In this document: positions 10,467 to 18,324 of the stretch, piece after piece
Numbering within the stretch: the first letter of the stretch is position 1
How the letters are laid out: every line of letters begins with the position of its first letter
NCBI GenBank assembly: GCA_029227175.1
Contig: JAQXZK010000072.1
Span: 1-54,674 of the forward strand
Direction of reading: 5' to 3'
From: Bacteroidales bacterium
Lineage (GTDB): Bacteria; Bacteroidota; Bacteroidia; Bacteroidales; Bacteroidaceae
DNA: 54,674 bases
Notes under the pieces: generated by a model
Told to the model about the DNA's origin: nothing
The model's database searches: none
Seen by the model: the letters and a program-made list of their open reading frames with translations, nothing else
Translations under genes and position numbers: made by a program

Positions 10467-10985
10467 ATGGCAGGACTTAAAAATAACGTAAAAATATCTA
10501 GCGATATAGAATTAAAAGATCGTCTCGTTGCTATTAATCGTGTTACTAAGGTTACAAAGGGTGGACGTACATTTACTTTTGCTGCTATTGTAGTTGTAGG
10601 TAATGAGGATGGTGTCATCGGCTACGGTCTTGGTAAAGCTGGCGAAGTAACAGCTGCTATTGCTAAGGGTGTAGAATCTGCAAAGAAAAATTTGGTAAAG
10701 GTTCCTGTTATTAAAGGAACTGTACCACACGAACAGTCTGCAAAGTTTGGCGGTGCTGAGGTATTCATAAAGCCAGCCTCTCACGGTACTGGTGTTGTTG
10801 CTGGTGGTGCTATGCGTGCTGTACTTGAGAGTGTCGGTATAACAGATGTTCTTGCGAAGTCTAAGGGCTCATCTAACCCGCATAATTTGGTAAAGGCCAC
10901 AATTCTTGCGCTGAGTGAAATGCGTGATGCAAGAACTATTGCTCAGAATCGTGGAATAAGTGTAGAAAAAGTATTTAGAGGCTAA
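10467..10985 (+). CDS. rpsE: 30S ribosomal protein S5
   Basis: S5 is at the mRNA entry pore and affects decoding fidelity. The 172-residue protein has the double-stranded RNA binding-like N-domain with [21 protein letters not shown] and [10 protein letters not shown], then the C-domain segment [22 protein letters not shown]. Length is normal. rpmD follows with a clear ribosome binding site. Confidence 0.97.
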   Translation: MAGLKNNVKISSDIELKDRLVAINRVTKVTKGGRTFTFAAIVVVGNEDGVIGYGLGKAGEVTAAIAKGVESAKKNLVKVPVIKGTVPHEQSAKFGGAEVFIKPASHGTGVVAGGAMRAVLESVGITDVLAKSKGSSNPHNLVKATILALSEMRDARTIAQNRGISVEKVFRG

Positions 10986-10998
10986 GGAGGATACAATT

Positions 10999-11175
10999 AT
11001 GGCAATTATAAAGATTAAGCAAACGAAAAGTCGAATCGGTGCTCCTAAAAATCTTAAGCGTACTCTTGATGCACTTGGTCTTCACAAGTTGGGTCATATT
11101 GTAGAACATGAAGATAATGCTTCAATTCTTGGTATGGTCGACAAGGTTAAGCACTTAGTTACTATTGTAGAATAA
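10999..11175 (+). CDS. rpmD: 50S ribosomal protein L30
   Basis: This 58-residue frame starts at the ATG at 10999 and ends at TAA 11173-11175. It reads [16 protein letters not shown], then [21 protein letters not shown] and ends VKHLVTIVE, which is the L30 pattern. An AAGGAGG at 10984-10990 is a textbook Shine-Dalgarno at correct spacing. The position between rpsE and rplO is the normal one in bacteria. Confidence 0.96.
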   Translation: MAIIKIKQTKSRIGAPKNLKRTLDALGLHKLGHIVEHEDNASILGMVDKVKHLVTIVE

Positions 11176-11204
11176 ACATTGTTGAATTAAATTTGAGTTA
11201 CAAT

Positions 11205-11651
11205 ATGGACTTAAGTAATTTGAAACCCAATGAGGGCTCTGTAAAGACTCGTAAAAGAATTGGACGTGGTCCAGGTTCTGGTTTAGGTGGCACTTCTACA
11301 AGAGGTCATAAGGGTGCAAAGTCAAGATCAGGTTATAAGAATAAAATTGGTTTCGAAGGTGGTCAGATGCCTTTGCAACGTCGTGTTCCTAAATTCGGCT
11401 TTAAGAATATCAATCGCGTAGAATATAAGGCAATTAATATCGAGTTGATTCAGAAATTAGCTGAAGCAAAGAATCTTCAGACAGTTACTGTAGACGAGTT
11501 GATAAATGCCGGATATGTTTCTGCAAAGCAATTGGTAAAAGTATTGGGAAACGGAACTTTGACTGCTAAGCTTGATGTGCAGGCACATGCATTCTCTAAG
11601 ACTGCGGTAGCTGCTATTGAGGCTGCTGGTGGACAGGTTGTAAAACTTTGA
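11205..11651 (+). CDS. rplO: 50S ribosomal protein L15
   Basis: L15 is a late 50S assembly protein. I chose the ATG at 11205 ([12 protein letters not shown], 148 residues) over a TTG at 11193, since L15 in this group begins at MxLSNLKP. The protein has [21 protein letters not shown] and [18 protein letters not shown] near the N-terminus. secY follows after 4 bp, the conserved L15-SecY pair. Confidence 0.96.
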   Translation: MDLSNLKPNEGSVKTRKRIGRGPGSGLGGTSTRGHKGAKSRSGYKNKIGFEGGQMPLQRRVPKFGFKNINRVEYKAINIELIQKLAEAKNLQTVTVDELINAGYVSAKQLVKVLGNGTLTAKLDVQAHAFSKTAVAAIEAAGGQVVKL

Positions 11652-11655
11652 TTCC

Positions 11656-12999
11656 ATGAGAAAAGCTATAGAAACATTAAAGAATATATGGCGGATAGAG
11701 GATTTGCGTCAGCGAATCCTCATCACCATATTGTTTGTTGCAATTTATCGATTTGGATCGTATGTGGTTCTGCCTGGAATTAATCCAAGTATGTTATCGC
11801 AGTTGCATCAACAGACAAGTGGTGGCCTTCTTGCATTGCTGAATATGTTTTCTGGTGGTGCATTTTCAAATGCATCAATATTTGCTTTGGGTATTATGCC
11901 ATACATTACAGCTTCCATTGTGGTACAGTTGTTTGGTTTTACTATTCCATACTTCCAGAAACTTCAAAAAGAGGGTGAAAGTGGACGTAGAAAGATGAAT
12001 CAGTATACTCGCTACTTGACTATACTTATTCTTTTTATCCAGGGTCCTTCATATCTTTTCAATTTGAAGATGCAAGCTGGTCCTGCAATCAATGCTTCTT
12101 TAGATTGGACTCCGTTCATGTTTACTTCAAGCATCATCCTTGCTGCTGGTAGTATGTTTATTTTGTGGTTGGGTGAGAGAATTACAGATAAGGGTATTGG
12201 TAATGGTATTTCTTTTATCATCCTTATTGGTATTATTGCTCGTCTTCCACAAGCACTTTTCCAGGAATTAGTTTCTCGTATGACAGATAAGACGGGTGGT
12301 TTGATTATGTTTTTGATCGAAATTTTTGTCTTATTGATTGTCTTTGCTGCTGCAACACTTCTTGTACAAGGTGTTCGCAAGGTTCCTGTACAGTATGCCA
12401 AGAAGATGGTAGGAAATAAGACTTACGGTGGTGCACGTCAGTATATTCCATTGAAGGTAAATGCTGCCAATGTAATGCCTATTATTTTTGCTCAGGCAAT
12501 TCTCCTTATTCCTATTACGATTGTAGGTTACTCTACGGCTAACGTTGCAAATCCTATTGTACGAGCACTTACAGATCATACGAGTTTCGGATATAACTTT
12601 GTTTATGCTGTCTTGATTATATTGTTCACGTATTTTTATACTGCGATAACAATCAATTCACATCAGATGGCAGAAGATATGAAGCGTAATAATGGCTTTA
12701 TTCCGGGTATTAAACCAGGTAAGCCTACTTCTGATTTCATTGACGGAATTATGGATCGTATTACTCTTCCGGGTTCTATTTTCTTAGCTCTTGTGGCAAT
12801 CATGCCTGCATTTGCAGGAGTGTTTGGAGTTAAAACGGAATTTGCACAATTCTTTGGTGGAACCTCTTTGTTGATTCTTGTAGGTGTAGTACTTGATACT
12901 CTTCAACAAGTAGAAAGTCATTTGCTTATGAGACATTATGATGGTTTGTTGAAGAGTGGCCGTATCAGAGGCCGTAGTGGTAGTATAGCTGCCTATTAA
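11656..12999 (+). CDS. secY: Protein translocase subunit SecY
   Basis: SecY forms the channel of the Sec translocon in the inner membrane. The 447-residue protein has the N-terminal RQRILITILFVAIYRFGSY, the plug region GGALxx-like NMFSGGAFSNASIFALGIMPYI, and about ten hydrophobic helices. The cytoplasmic loops include RMIEQRITDKGIGNG-like GERITDKGIGNG and NNGFIPGIKPGKPT. Length is normal. It follows rplO by 4 bp, giving the standard spc-operon end, and is followed by map. Confidence 0.98.
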   Translation: MRKAIETLKNIWRIEDLRQRILITILFVAIYRFGSYVVLPGINPSMLSQLHQQTSGGLLALLNMFSGGAFSNASIFALGIMPYITASIVVQLFGFTIPYFQKLQKEGESGRRKMNQYTRYLTILILFIQGPSYLFNLKMQAGPAINASLDWTPFMFTSSIILAAGSMFILWLGERITDKGIGNGISFIILIGIIARLPQALFQELVSRMTDKTGGLIMFLIEIFVLLIVFAAATLLVQGVRKVPVQYAKKMVGNKTYGGARQYIPLKVNAANVMPIIFAQAILLIPITIVGYSTANVANPIVRALTDHTSFGYNFVYAVLIILFTYFYTAITINSHQMAEDMKRNNGFIPGIKPGKPTSDFIDGIMDRITLPGSIFLALVAIMPAFAGVFGVKTEFAQFFGGTSLLILVGVVLDTLQQVESHLLMRHYDGLLKSGRIRGRSGSIAAY

Positions 13000-13010
13000 A
13001 CATTGTATAA

Positions 13011-13808
13011 ATGGTGTATCTGAAGACAGACGAGGAAATTGAGTTACTTCGTGCAAGTAATGATTTGGTTGGACAAACACTTGGAGAGTTAGCCAAGGTT
13101 ATAAAACCAGGTATAACAACGAAGAAACTTGATTGTATTGCAGAAGAGTTTATTCGTGATCATGGTGCATTCCCAACTTTTAAGGGTTATCCTAATCCGA
13201 ATGGAACTCCTTTCCCCGCATCTATCTGTACTTCTGTTAATGAGCAGGTTGTTCATGGTATTCCTGGAGATGTTGTCTTAAAAGACGGTGATATTGTTTC
13301 CGTTGATTGTGGTACCATGTTGAATGGCTTCTGCGGTGATTCTGCTTACACGTTCTGTGTAGGTGAGGTATCTGAGGAGGTTAGAAAATTGCTCAGAGTT
13401 ACAAAGGAATCCCTTTATTTGGGCATTGAGAATGCTGTTCCTGGAAAACGTTTGGGTGACATTGGTTATGCTGTTCAGACGCATTGTGAAAAGAATTCTT
13501 ATGGCGTTGTACGTGAGTTCGTCGGCCATGGAATTGGTCGTGAGATGCATGAAGAGCCTATGGTACCTAATTACGGAAGACGAGGCACAGGAGTTCTCTT
13601 GAAGAATGGTATGTGTATTGCTATTGAACCAATGATAACCTTACGTAGCCGTCAGCTTGTTATGGAAGACGATGGGTGGACTGTAAGAACGAAGGATCAT
13701 ATGTGCGCAGCTCATTTTGAGCATACGATTGCTATTAGAAAGAGTTCTGCTGATATTCTCTCTACCTTCAGATACGTTGAAGATGTTTTAGGTGATAATG
13801 CAATATAA
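13011..13808 (+). CDS. map: Type I methionine aminopeptidase
   Basis: This metallo-enzyme removes the initiator methionine from new proteins. The 265-residue protein has the metal ligands in order: Asp in [17 protein letters not shown] (two Asp), His in [14 protein letters not shown], Glu in AIEPM and Glu in a late E residue before HTI (HFEHTIAI). Length fits the short type I class. The gene lies 11 bp after secY and 7 bp before the infA start, the common secY-map-infA order. Confidence 0.96.
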   Translation: MVYLKTDEEIELLRASNDLVGQTLGELAKVIKPGITTKKLDCIAEEFIRDHGAFPTFKGYPNPNGTPFPASICTSVNEQVVHGIPGDVVLKDGDIVSVDCGTMLNGFCGDSAYTFCVGEVSEEVRKLLRVTKESLYLGIENAVPGKRLGDIGYAVQTHCEKNSYGVVREFVGHGIGREMHEEPMVPNYGRRGTGVLLKNGMCIAIEPMITLRSRQLVMEDDGWTVRTKDHMCAAHFEHTIAIRKSSADILSTFRYVEDVLGDNAI

Positions 13809-13815
13809 ACAAGGT

Positions 13816-14034
13816 ATGGCAAAGCAATCTGCAATAGAGCAAGATGGTGTTATTGTCGAAGCGTTGTCAAATGCAATGTTTCGTGTAGAATTAGAAAATG
13901 GACATGAGATTACTGCCCATATATCTGGAAAAATGCGTATGCATTATATAAAAATCCTGCCTGGTGACAAAGTAAGAGTTGAAATGTCTCCGTATGACTT
14001 ATCAAAGGGCAGAATAAGTTTTAGATATAAATAA
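13816..14034 (+). CDS. infA: Translation initiation factor IF-1
   Basis: IF-1 is a small OB-fold protein that blocks the A site during initiation. I chose ATG 13816 ([17 protein letters not shown], 72 residues) because the family begins here; an in-frame ATG at 13792 would overlap map and add nine residues unlike the family. Motifs include [23 protein letters not shown] and the terminal GRISFRYK. Confidence 0.96.
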   Translation: MAKQSAIEQDGVIVEALSNAMFRVELENGHEITAHISGKMRMHYIKILPGDKVRVEMSPYDLSKGRISFRYK

Positions 14035-14044
14035 TTATCAAGAT

Positions 14045-14161
14045 ATGAAAGTAAGAGCATCCTTAAAAAAACGTACGCCAGAATGTAAGATTGTTCGACG
14101 TAACGGACGTTTGTATGTTATTAACAAGAAAAATCCTAAATATAAGCAACGTCAAGGATAA
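14045..14161 (+). CDS. rpmJ: 50S ribosomal protein L36, zinc-ligand-free form
   Basis: A 38-residue frame begins at ATG 14045 and ends at TAA 14159-14161: [19 protein letters not shown] followed by [19 protein letters not shown]. It is the smallest ribosomal protein and binds 23S rRNA. Only one cysteine remains of the four zinc ligands of the C+ form, so this is a C- version. Its place between infA and rpsM is standard. Confidence 0.95.
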   Translation: MKVRASLKKRTPECKIVRRNGRLYVINKKNPKYKQRQG

Positions 14162-14167
14162 ATTTAT

Positions 14168-14175
14168 TATTTTTG
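14168..14175 (+). promoter_or_regulatory. Possible internal -7 element before rpsM
   Basis: TATTTTTG fits the Bacteroidetes -7 consensus TAnnTTTG and lies 22 bp before the rpsM start, inside an AT-rich partial palindrome. No good -33 TTG is found at the expected distance, so an internal promoter for rpsM-K-D-rpoA-rplQ is only a possibility. Confidence 0.25.
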
Positions 14176-14197
14176 CAAAAAAAATAATTTAGTATAT

Positions 14198-14578
14198 ATG
14201 GCTATAAGAATAGTTGGTGTAGATTTACCTCAGAATAAGAGAGGTGAAATAGCTTTGACCTACATTTTTGGTATTGGTCGCAGTAGTTCTGCAACAATCC
14301 TCGAAAAGGCTGGTGTCGATAAAGATATCAAGGTAAAGGATTGGACAGATGATCAGGCAGCTAAAATTCGTGAAATCATTGCTGCTGAGTATAAAGTTGA
14401 AGGTGATCTTCGTTCTGAAATCCAGTTGAACATTAAGCGTTTGATGGATATCGGTTGCTATCGTGGTGTTCGTCATCGTATTGGTCTTCCTGTACGTGGT
14501 CAGAGTACAAAAAATAATGCACGTACGCGTAAGGGACGTAAGAAAACAGTTGCTAATAAGAAGAAAGCTACTAAATAA
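14198..14578 (+). CDS. rpsM: 30S ribosomal protein S13
   Basis: S13 forms bridges B1a/b at the head of the 30S. The 126-residue protein begins [20 protein letters not shown] and carries the highly conserved [26 protein letters not shown] ahead of a Lys-rich tail. Length matches the family. It heads the alpha-operon genes, 36 bp after rpmJ. Confidence 0.97.
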   Translation: MAIRIVGVDLPQNKRGEIALTYIFGIGRSSSATILEKAGVDKDIKVKDWTDDQAAKIREIIAAEYKVEGDLRSEIQLNIKRLMDIGCYRGVRHRIGLPVRGQSTKNNARTRKGRKKTVANKKKATK

Positions 14579-14589
14579 TAATTGTTAAT

Positions 14590-14979
14590 ATGGCAAAGAA
14601 AACAGTTGCAGCAAAAAAGAGAAATGTTAAGGTCGATGCAAATGGACAGCTTCATGTTCATTCATCTTTTAATAACGTGATTGTCTCTTTATCTAATAGT
14701 AATGGTGACACTATTTCTTGGTCATCTGCAGGTAAGATGGGTTTCCGCGGCTCAAAGAAAAATACACCTTATGCTGCTCAGATGGCTGCTCAGGATTGTG
14801 CTAAGGTCGCTTACGATTTAGGTATCCGTAATGTTAATGCCTATGTTCAGGGTCATGGTAAAGGACGTGAGTCTGCTATCCGAACAATTCATGGTGCTGG
14901 AATTGAGGTTACAGAAATCATTGATGTAACTCCACTCCCACATAATGGTTGTCGTCCTCCAAAGAGACGTAGAGTTTAA
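14590..14979 (+). CDS. rpsK: 30S ribosomal protein S11
   Basis: S11 lies in the 30S platform near the mRNA exit. The 129-residue protein contains [36 protein letters not shown] and the terminal [15 protein letters not shown], all typical. It follows rpsM by 11 bp. The gap that follows (108 bp) is unusually long for this cluster and contains a structured leader. Confidence 0.97.
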   Translation: MAKKTVAAKKRNVKVDANGQLHVHSSFNNVIVSLSNSNGDTISWSSAGKMGFRGSKKNTPYAAQMAAQDCAKVAYDLGIRNVNAYVQGHGKGRESAIRTIHGAGIEVTEIIDVTPLPHNGCRPPKRRRV

Positions 14980-14995
14980 TTACTAATTTTTCGGT

Positions 14996-15060
14996 TGAAC
15001 TGATTTTGTTATTTGATTGTAATTCTTCTCTGCAATCGCGGCTGCAACAAATAGAGTTCA
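14996..15060 (+). promoter_or_regulatory. Structured RNA leader before rpsD
   Basis: The 108-bp gap between rpsK and rpsD folds on paper into a long hairpin. TGAACT (14996-15001) pairs with AGTTCA (15055-15060); after a symmetric 3x3 internal loop, TTTGTT (15005-15010) pairs with AACAAA (15046-15051); GATTG (15015-15019) pairs with CAATC (15033-15037) inside. S4 is a known autogenous regulator in other bacteria, so this is a candidate S4 binding site. This is inference; no folding run was made. Confidence 0.4.
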
Positions 15061-15087
15061 TCATTTAAACAATTAATTCGAAAAAAA

Positions 15088-15693
15088 ATGGCAAGATATA
15101 CTGGCCCAAAATCAAGAATTGCCCGTAAGTTTGGTGAAGGAATTTTCGGTGCAGATAAAGTTCTCTCGAAGAAGCCATATGCTCCTGGTCAGCATGGTAA
15201 TTCACGTAAAAGGAAAACTTCAGAGTATGGCATCCAACTCCGTGAGAAACAAAAAGCAAAATATACATACGGAGTTTTAGAAAAACAGTTCCGTAATCTT
15301 TTTGAAAAGGCAGAAAAGACAAAAGGTATTACTGGTGAGGTTCTTCTCCAGTTGCTCGAGGCTCGCCTTGATAATATTGTTTATCGTTTAGGTATTGCTC
15401 CTACTCGTGCCGCTGCTCGTCAGTTGGTAAGTCATAGGCACATTACTGTTGATGGCAAGGTCTTAAATATTCCATCATATAGTGTTAAGGCTGGTCAAGT
15501 TGTTGGTGTTCGCGAACGTTCTAAGTCGCTTGAAGTTGTAGTGAATGCTCTTACCGGTTTCAATCACAGCAAGTATCCGTGGCTGGAATGGGATGAGAGC
15601 TCAAAGTCTGGTAAGTTGCTTCATACTCCGGAGCGTGCTGATATTCCAGAGAATATCAAAGAACATTTAATCGTTGAATTGTACTCTAAATAA
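15088..15693 (+). CDS. rpsD: 30S ribosomal protein S4
   Basis: S4 starts 16S rRNA assembly, contributes to fidelity, and in E. coli and B. subtilis represses its own synthesis. The 201-residue protein begins [17 protein letters not shown], has [10 protein letters not shown], and the S4 domain segment [28 protein letters not shown]. Length is normal for bacteria. It lacks a zinc-knuckle CxxC at the N-terminus. It is preceded by the structured leader and followed 11 bp later by rpoA. Confidence 0.97.
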   Translation: MARYTGPKSRIARKFGEGIFGADKVLSKKPYAPGQHGNSRKRKTSEYGIQLREKQKAKYTYGVLEKQFRNLFEKAEKTKGITGEVLLQLLEARLDNIVYRLGIAPTRAAARQLVSHRHITVDGKVLNIPSYSVKAGQVVGVRERSKSLEVVVNALTGFNHSKYPWLEWDESSKSGKLLHTPERADIPENIKEHLIVELYSK

Positions 15694-15704
15694 TAATTAA
15701 TTTC

Positions 15705-16697
15705 ATGGCGATATTGGCATTTCAAAAACCAGATAAGGTAGTGATGCTTGAATCTGACGAAAAGTTCGGAAAGTTTGAATTCCGTCCTTTGGAGCCTGGT
15801 TTTGGTATTACTATTGGTAATGCATTGCGTCGCATTCTTCTTTCTTCATTGGAGGGCTTTGCCATCAATACCATTAAGATTGATGGTGTTGAACATGAGT
15901 TTGGGGCTGTTCCTGGTGTTAAAGAAGATGTAACCAACATAATCTTAAATCTTAAGCAAGTAAGGTTTAAGCAATTGGTTGAAGAATTCGAAGGTGAAAA
16001 AGTAAGCATTACAGTTGAAAATTCTACAGAATTCAAGGCAGGTGATATAGCTAAATATTTGACCGGATTTGAAGTGTTGAATCCTGAATTAGTTATTTGT
16101 CATTTAGATCCTAAAGCTACAATGCAGATAGAATTATCTATCAATAAGGGTAGGGGTTATGTCCCATCTGATGAAAATCGTGAGTATTGCACAGATGTTA
16201 ATGTCTTGCCTATTGATTCTATCTACACTCCTATTCGTAATGTCAAGTACTTTGTTGAACCGTATCGTGTAGAACAGAAGACCGACTATGACAAACTTGT
16301 ACTTGAAATCACTACGGATGGTTCCATTCACCCAAAGGATGCATTGAAGGATGCTGCGAAGATTTTGATTTATCATTTCATGTTGTTCTCAGATGAGAAA
16401 ATTACTCTTGAGGCTTCTAACGATGATGGTAATGAGGAATTTGATGAAGAAGTACTTCATATGCGTCAAATGCTGAAGACAAAATTAGTAGATCTTGATC
16501 TTTCTGTTCGTGCACTCAATTGTTTGAAGGCTGCTGATGTAGAAACTCTTGGTGATCTCGTTCAGTATCAGAAGACTGATCTTTTGAAATTCCGCAACTT
16601 TGGTAAGAAATCGCTCACCGAGCTTGATGATTTGCTGGAGAGTCTGAATCTTACGTTTGGAACAGATATTTCTAAATATAAATTAGATAAAGAATAA
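15705..16697 (+). CDS. rpoA: RNA polymerase alpha subunit
   Basis: Alpha dimerises to nucleate RNA polymerase assembly, and its C-terminal domain contacts UP elements and activators. The 330-residue protein has the N-domain motif [20 protein letters not shown] near residues 30-50 and the C-domain helix-hairpin-helix segments [21 protein letters not shown] and [15 protein letters not shown] near residues 260-310. Length is normal. It precedes rplQ by 2 bp. Confidence 0.98.
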   Translation: MAILAFQKPDKVVMLESDEKFGKFEFRPLEPGFGITIGNALRRILLSSLEGFAINTIKIDGVEHEFGAVPGVKEDVTNIILNLKQVRFKQLVEEFEGEKVSITVENSTEFKAGDIAKYLTGFEVLNPELVICHLDPKATMQIELSINKGRGYVPSDENREYCTDVNVLPIDSIYTPIRNVKYFVEPYRVEQKTDYDKLVLEITTDGSIHPKDALKDAAKILIYHFMLFSDEKITLEASNDDGNEEFDEEVLHMRQMLKTKLVDLDLSVRALNCLKAADVETLGDLVQYQKTDLLKFRNFGKKSLTELDDLLESLNLTFGTDISKYKLDKE

Positions 16698-16699
16698 AA

Positions 16700-17173
16700 A
16701 TGAGACATAATAAGAAATTTAATCACTTGGGTCGTACTGCATCCCACAGAAACGCTATGTTGGCCAATATGGCGGTATCACTGATCATGCACAAAAGAAT
16801 CACTACGACCGTAGCCAAGGCCAAGGCTCTCAAGAAGTATGTTGAACCATTGATTACCAAGTCAAAGGAAGATACAACAAATTCACGTCGTGTTGTTTTC
16901 TCTTATCTTAAAGATAAGTATGCCGTAACAGAACTGTTTAAGGAAATTGCTGTGAAGATTGCTGATCGTCCGGGAGGTTACACACGTATAATTAAGACTG
17001 GTCATCGTCTAGGTGATGCAGCAGAGATGTGTTTCATTGAGTTAGTTGATTACGATGAGAATATGGCGAAGGAAGTAGCTAAGAAGGTTACTCGTACTCG
17101 TCGTTCTAAGAAAGCTGCTGCTCAAGATGTTGTTGCAGAACCTGTTGCTACCGAAGAAGCAAAAGCAGAGTAA
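16700..17173 (+). CDS. rplQ: 50S ribosomal protein L17
   Basis: L17 sits at the bottom of the 50S near the exit. The 157-residue protein has [24 protein letters not shown] at the N-terminus and [25 protein letters not shown]. The C-terminus after about residue 130 is an Ala/Glu/Val-rich extension ([21 protein letters not shown]) absent in shorter L17 proteins. It is the last gene of the supercluster and ends at a strong terminator. Confidence 0.97.
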   Translation: MRHNKKFNHLGRTASHRNAMLANMAVSLIMHKRITTTVAKAKALKKYVEPLITKSKEDTTNSRRVVFSYLKDKYAVTELFKEIAVKIADRPGGYTRIIKTGHRLGDAAEMCFIELVDYDENMAKEVAKKVTRTRRSKKAAAQDVVAEPVATEEAKAE

Positions 17174-17194
17174 ATTTTTATAGCATATATGTAT

Positions 17195-17230
17195 AAAAAT
17201 AGAGGGAGAAATAAACTCCCTCTATTTTTT
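17195..17230 (+). terminator. Rho-independent terminator after rplQ
   Basis: A 14-bp stem (17195-17208 with 17216-17229, core ATAGAGGGAG / CTCCCTCTAT) with a 7-nt loop leads into a run of six T. It begins 22 bp after the rplQ stop and closes the ribosomal supercluster. Confidence 0.9.
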
Positions 17231-17234
17231 GTTT

Positions 17235-17263
17235 GTAAGCATTCTAATAAATGGTAAGCATTC
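17235..17263. repeat. Short direct repeat GTAAGCATTC, two copies
   Basis: GTAAGCATTC occurs at 17235-17244 and again at 17254-17263. It lies just outside the IS66-type remnant. IS66-family termini commonly begin with GTAA, so this could be a scar of the element's end, but the match is too short to prove it. Confidence 0.3.
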
Positions 17264-17294
17264 GACAAGCTACAGGTATTGAACCTTTATGTAT

Positions 17295-17343
17295 AACAAT
17301 AGCGACTGTCACTATGAACCTACTAGTTTCAGTCGCTATTGTT
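17295..17343. repeat. 14-bp inverted repeat (hairpin) beside IS66 remnant
   Basis: AACAATAGCGACTG (17295-17308) pairs perfectly with 17330-17343, with a 21-nt loop. GAACCT occurs at 17281, 17316 and 17349, on both sides and inside the loop. It might be a terminator for the - strand regulator transcript, a mobile-element end, or neither. The T tract after it is poor on both strands. Confidence 0.45.
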
Positions 17344-17365
17344 TTGTTGAACCTAGATGTTACAG

Positions 17366-17750
17366 TCAGCAGTGGTTCTCGGATTCCTCCCCTTGTTTTG
17401 TCAGTACACTTTCCGAATGTTGCAGCTTCCATTTGTGTGGAAGCAGTTCCAGTAGTCCCTCATGAATTGCCTTTTTATAATAAGGTATTCGGGTGATGAC
17501 ATCATGGTATTCTCTTGGATTTACGTCATGTGCCTTACAGGTGGCTAGCAGAGAGCAGATGACCGACATGTTGACTGCCGCCTCATGGTTGCCGCAGAAG
17601 AGATAATTTTTCCGTCCCAAAGTTATCGGCCGGATGACATTTTCAGCCAGATTGTTATCCTAAAGCAGGCGTCCGTCCTCCAGGCATCTCATCATGTTGC
17701 CCCATCGGGTAGGCATACGTGATGGCTTCCGCGTTATTAAGCCTAGATAA
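17366..17750 (-). pseudogene. IS66-family transposase (TnpC) C-terminal remnant
   Basis: Read on the - strand, this stretch gives the IS66 C-terminal pattern MMRCLEDGRLL*DNNLAENVIRP, then GRKNYLFCGNHEAAVNMSV, SLLATCKAHDVNPREY and LLPHKWK. The family normally reads LEDGRLxxDNNxAExxIRPxxxGRKNxLF. An in-frame TAG replaces the codon after DGRLL. Further upstream AITYAY continues in a different frame from TRWGNMM, which implies a deletion of about 2 bp. No N-terminal two thirds and no accessory tnpA/tnpB are present, so the element is dead. Confidence 0.85.
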
Positions 17751-17754
17751 GCTC

Positions 17755-18324
17755 CTATATGGCATCGGCTTCTATATGGCCTTGCATGATAGAGTAGATG
17801 GTTAGACCAGAGACTGACTTAATACCGGTTTTTTCAATGATATTCTTTCGGTGTGTGATTACTGTTGTAAGACTTATATTCAGTTTTTCAGCTATTTCTT
17901 TGTTGATATAACCTTTCGCAATAAGAGTCAGTACTTCGATTTCTCTTGATGATAGTCCGTTGCTCTCCTTATTTATTGTTTCCTTCTTGATAGGATGCCC
18001 ATATTGATGAAGTTTGTAAAGACTGGTAATGATGTGTTGTTCGTCTTGATTTGTATTTAGGGTGTGGAGTCCTGTAAGTTGGGGAATATCATCACCTTGT
18101 ACTAGTATAATACATCTTTGTTTCCTTTCCAGAAAGAAGGGTGTATGCTCAAAATATATCTGCGAGGAGACAAAGAAATGATAGTAGCTATCGGGTGTAT
18201 CGCATATTAAGTCACTAAACGTATGAAATATACGAACGGAAGCTTCTGGCATTACTTCAGTTATCAGACTTGACAGTCCAATGCTGCAGAGTGTATTTGA
18301 GTCGACGATAGCTAATTCTGGCAT
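17755..18324 (-). CDS. LuxR-type helix-turn-helix regulator with degenerate N-terminal domain
   Basis: The 189-residue protein ends in a LuxR/GerE DNA-binding domain (about residues 125-180) with LSSREIEVLTLIAKG, NKEIAEKLNISLTTVITHRKNI and a short tail. The first 110 residues look like a shortened receiver fold (AIVDSNTLCSIGLSSLI) but lack the full acidic pocket and a convincing phospho-acceptor with its Lys, so phosphorylation cannot be assumed. Its start lies inside the end of the FAD oxidoreductase gene by 13 bp, so the two are probably cotranscribed. Target genes are unknown. Confidence 0.82.
   Translation of the reverse strand: MPELAIVDSNTLCSIGLSSLITEVMPEASVRIFHTFSDLICDTPDSYYHFFVSSQIYFEHTPFFLERKQRCIILVQGDDIPQLTGLHTLNTNQDEQHIITSLYKLHQYGHPIKKETINKESNGLSSREIEVLTLIAKGYINKEIAEKLNISLTTVITHRKNIIEKTGIKSVSGLTIYSIMQGHIEADAI

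Noticed and set aside
17251-17496. 81-codon + strand frame after the rplQ terminator
   Set aside because: It runs antisense to the IS66 remnant and through the inverted repeat; it has no protein-like features.
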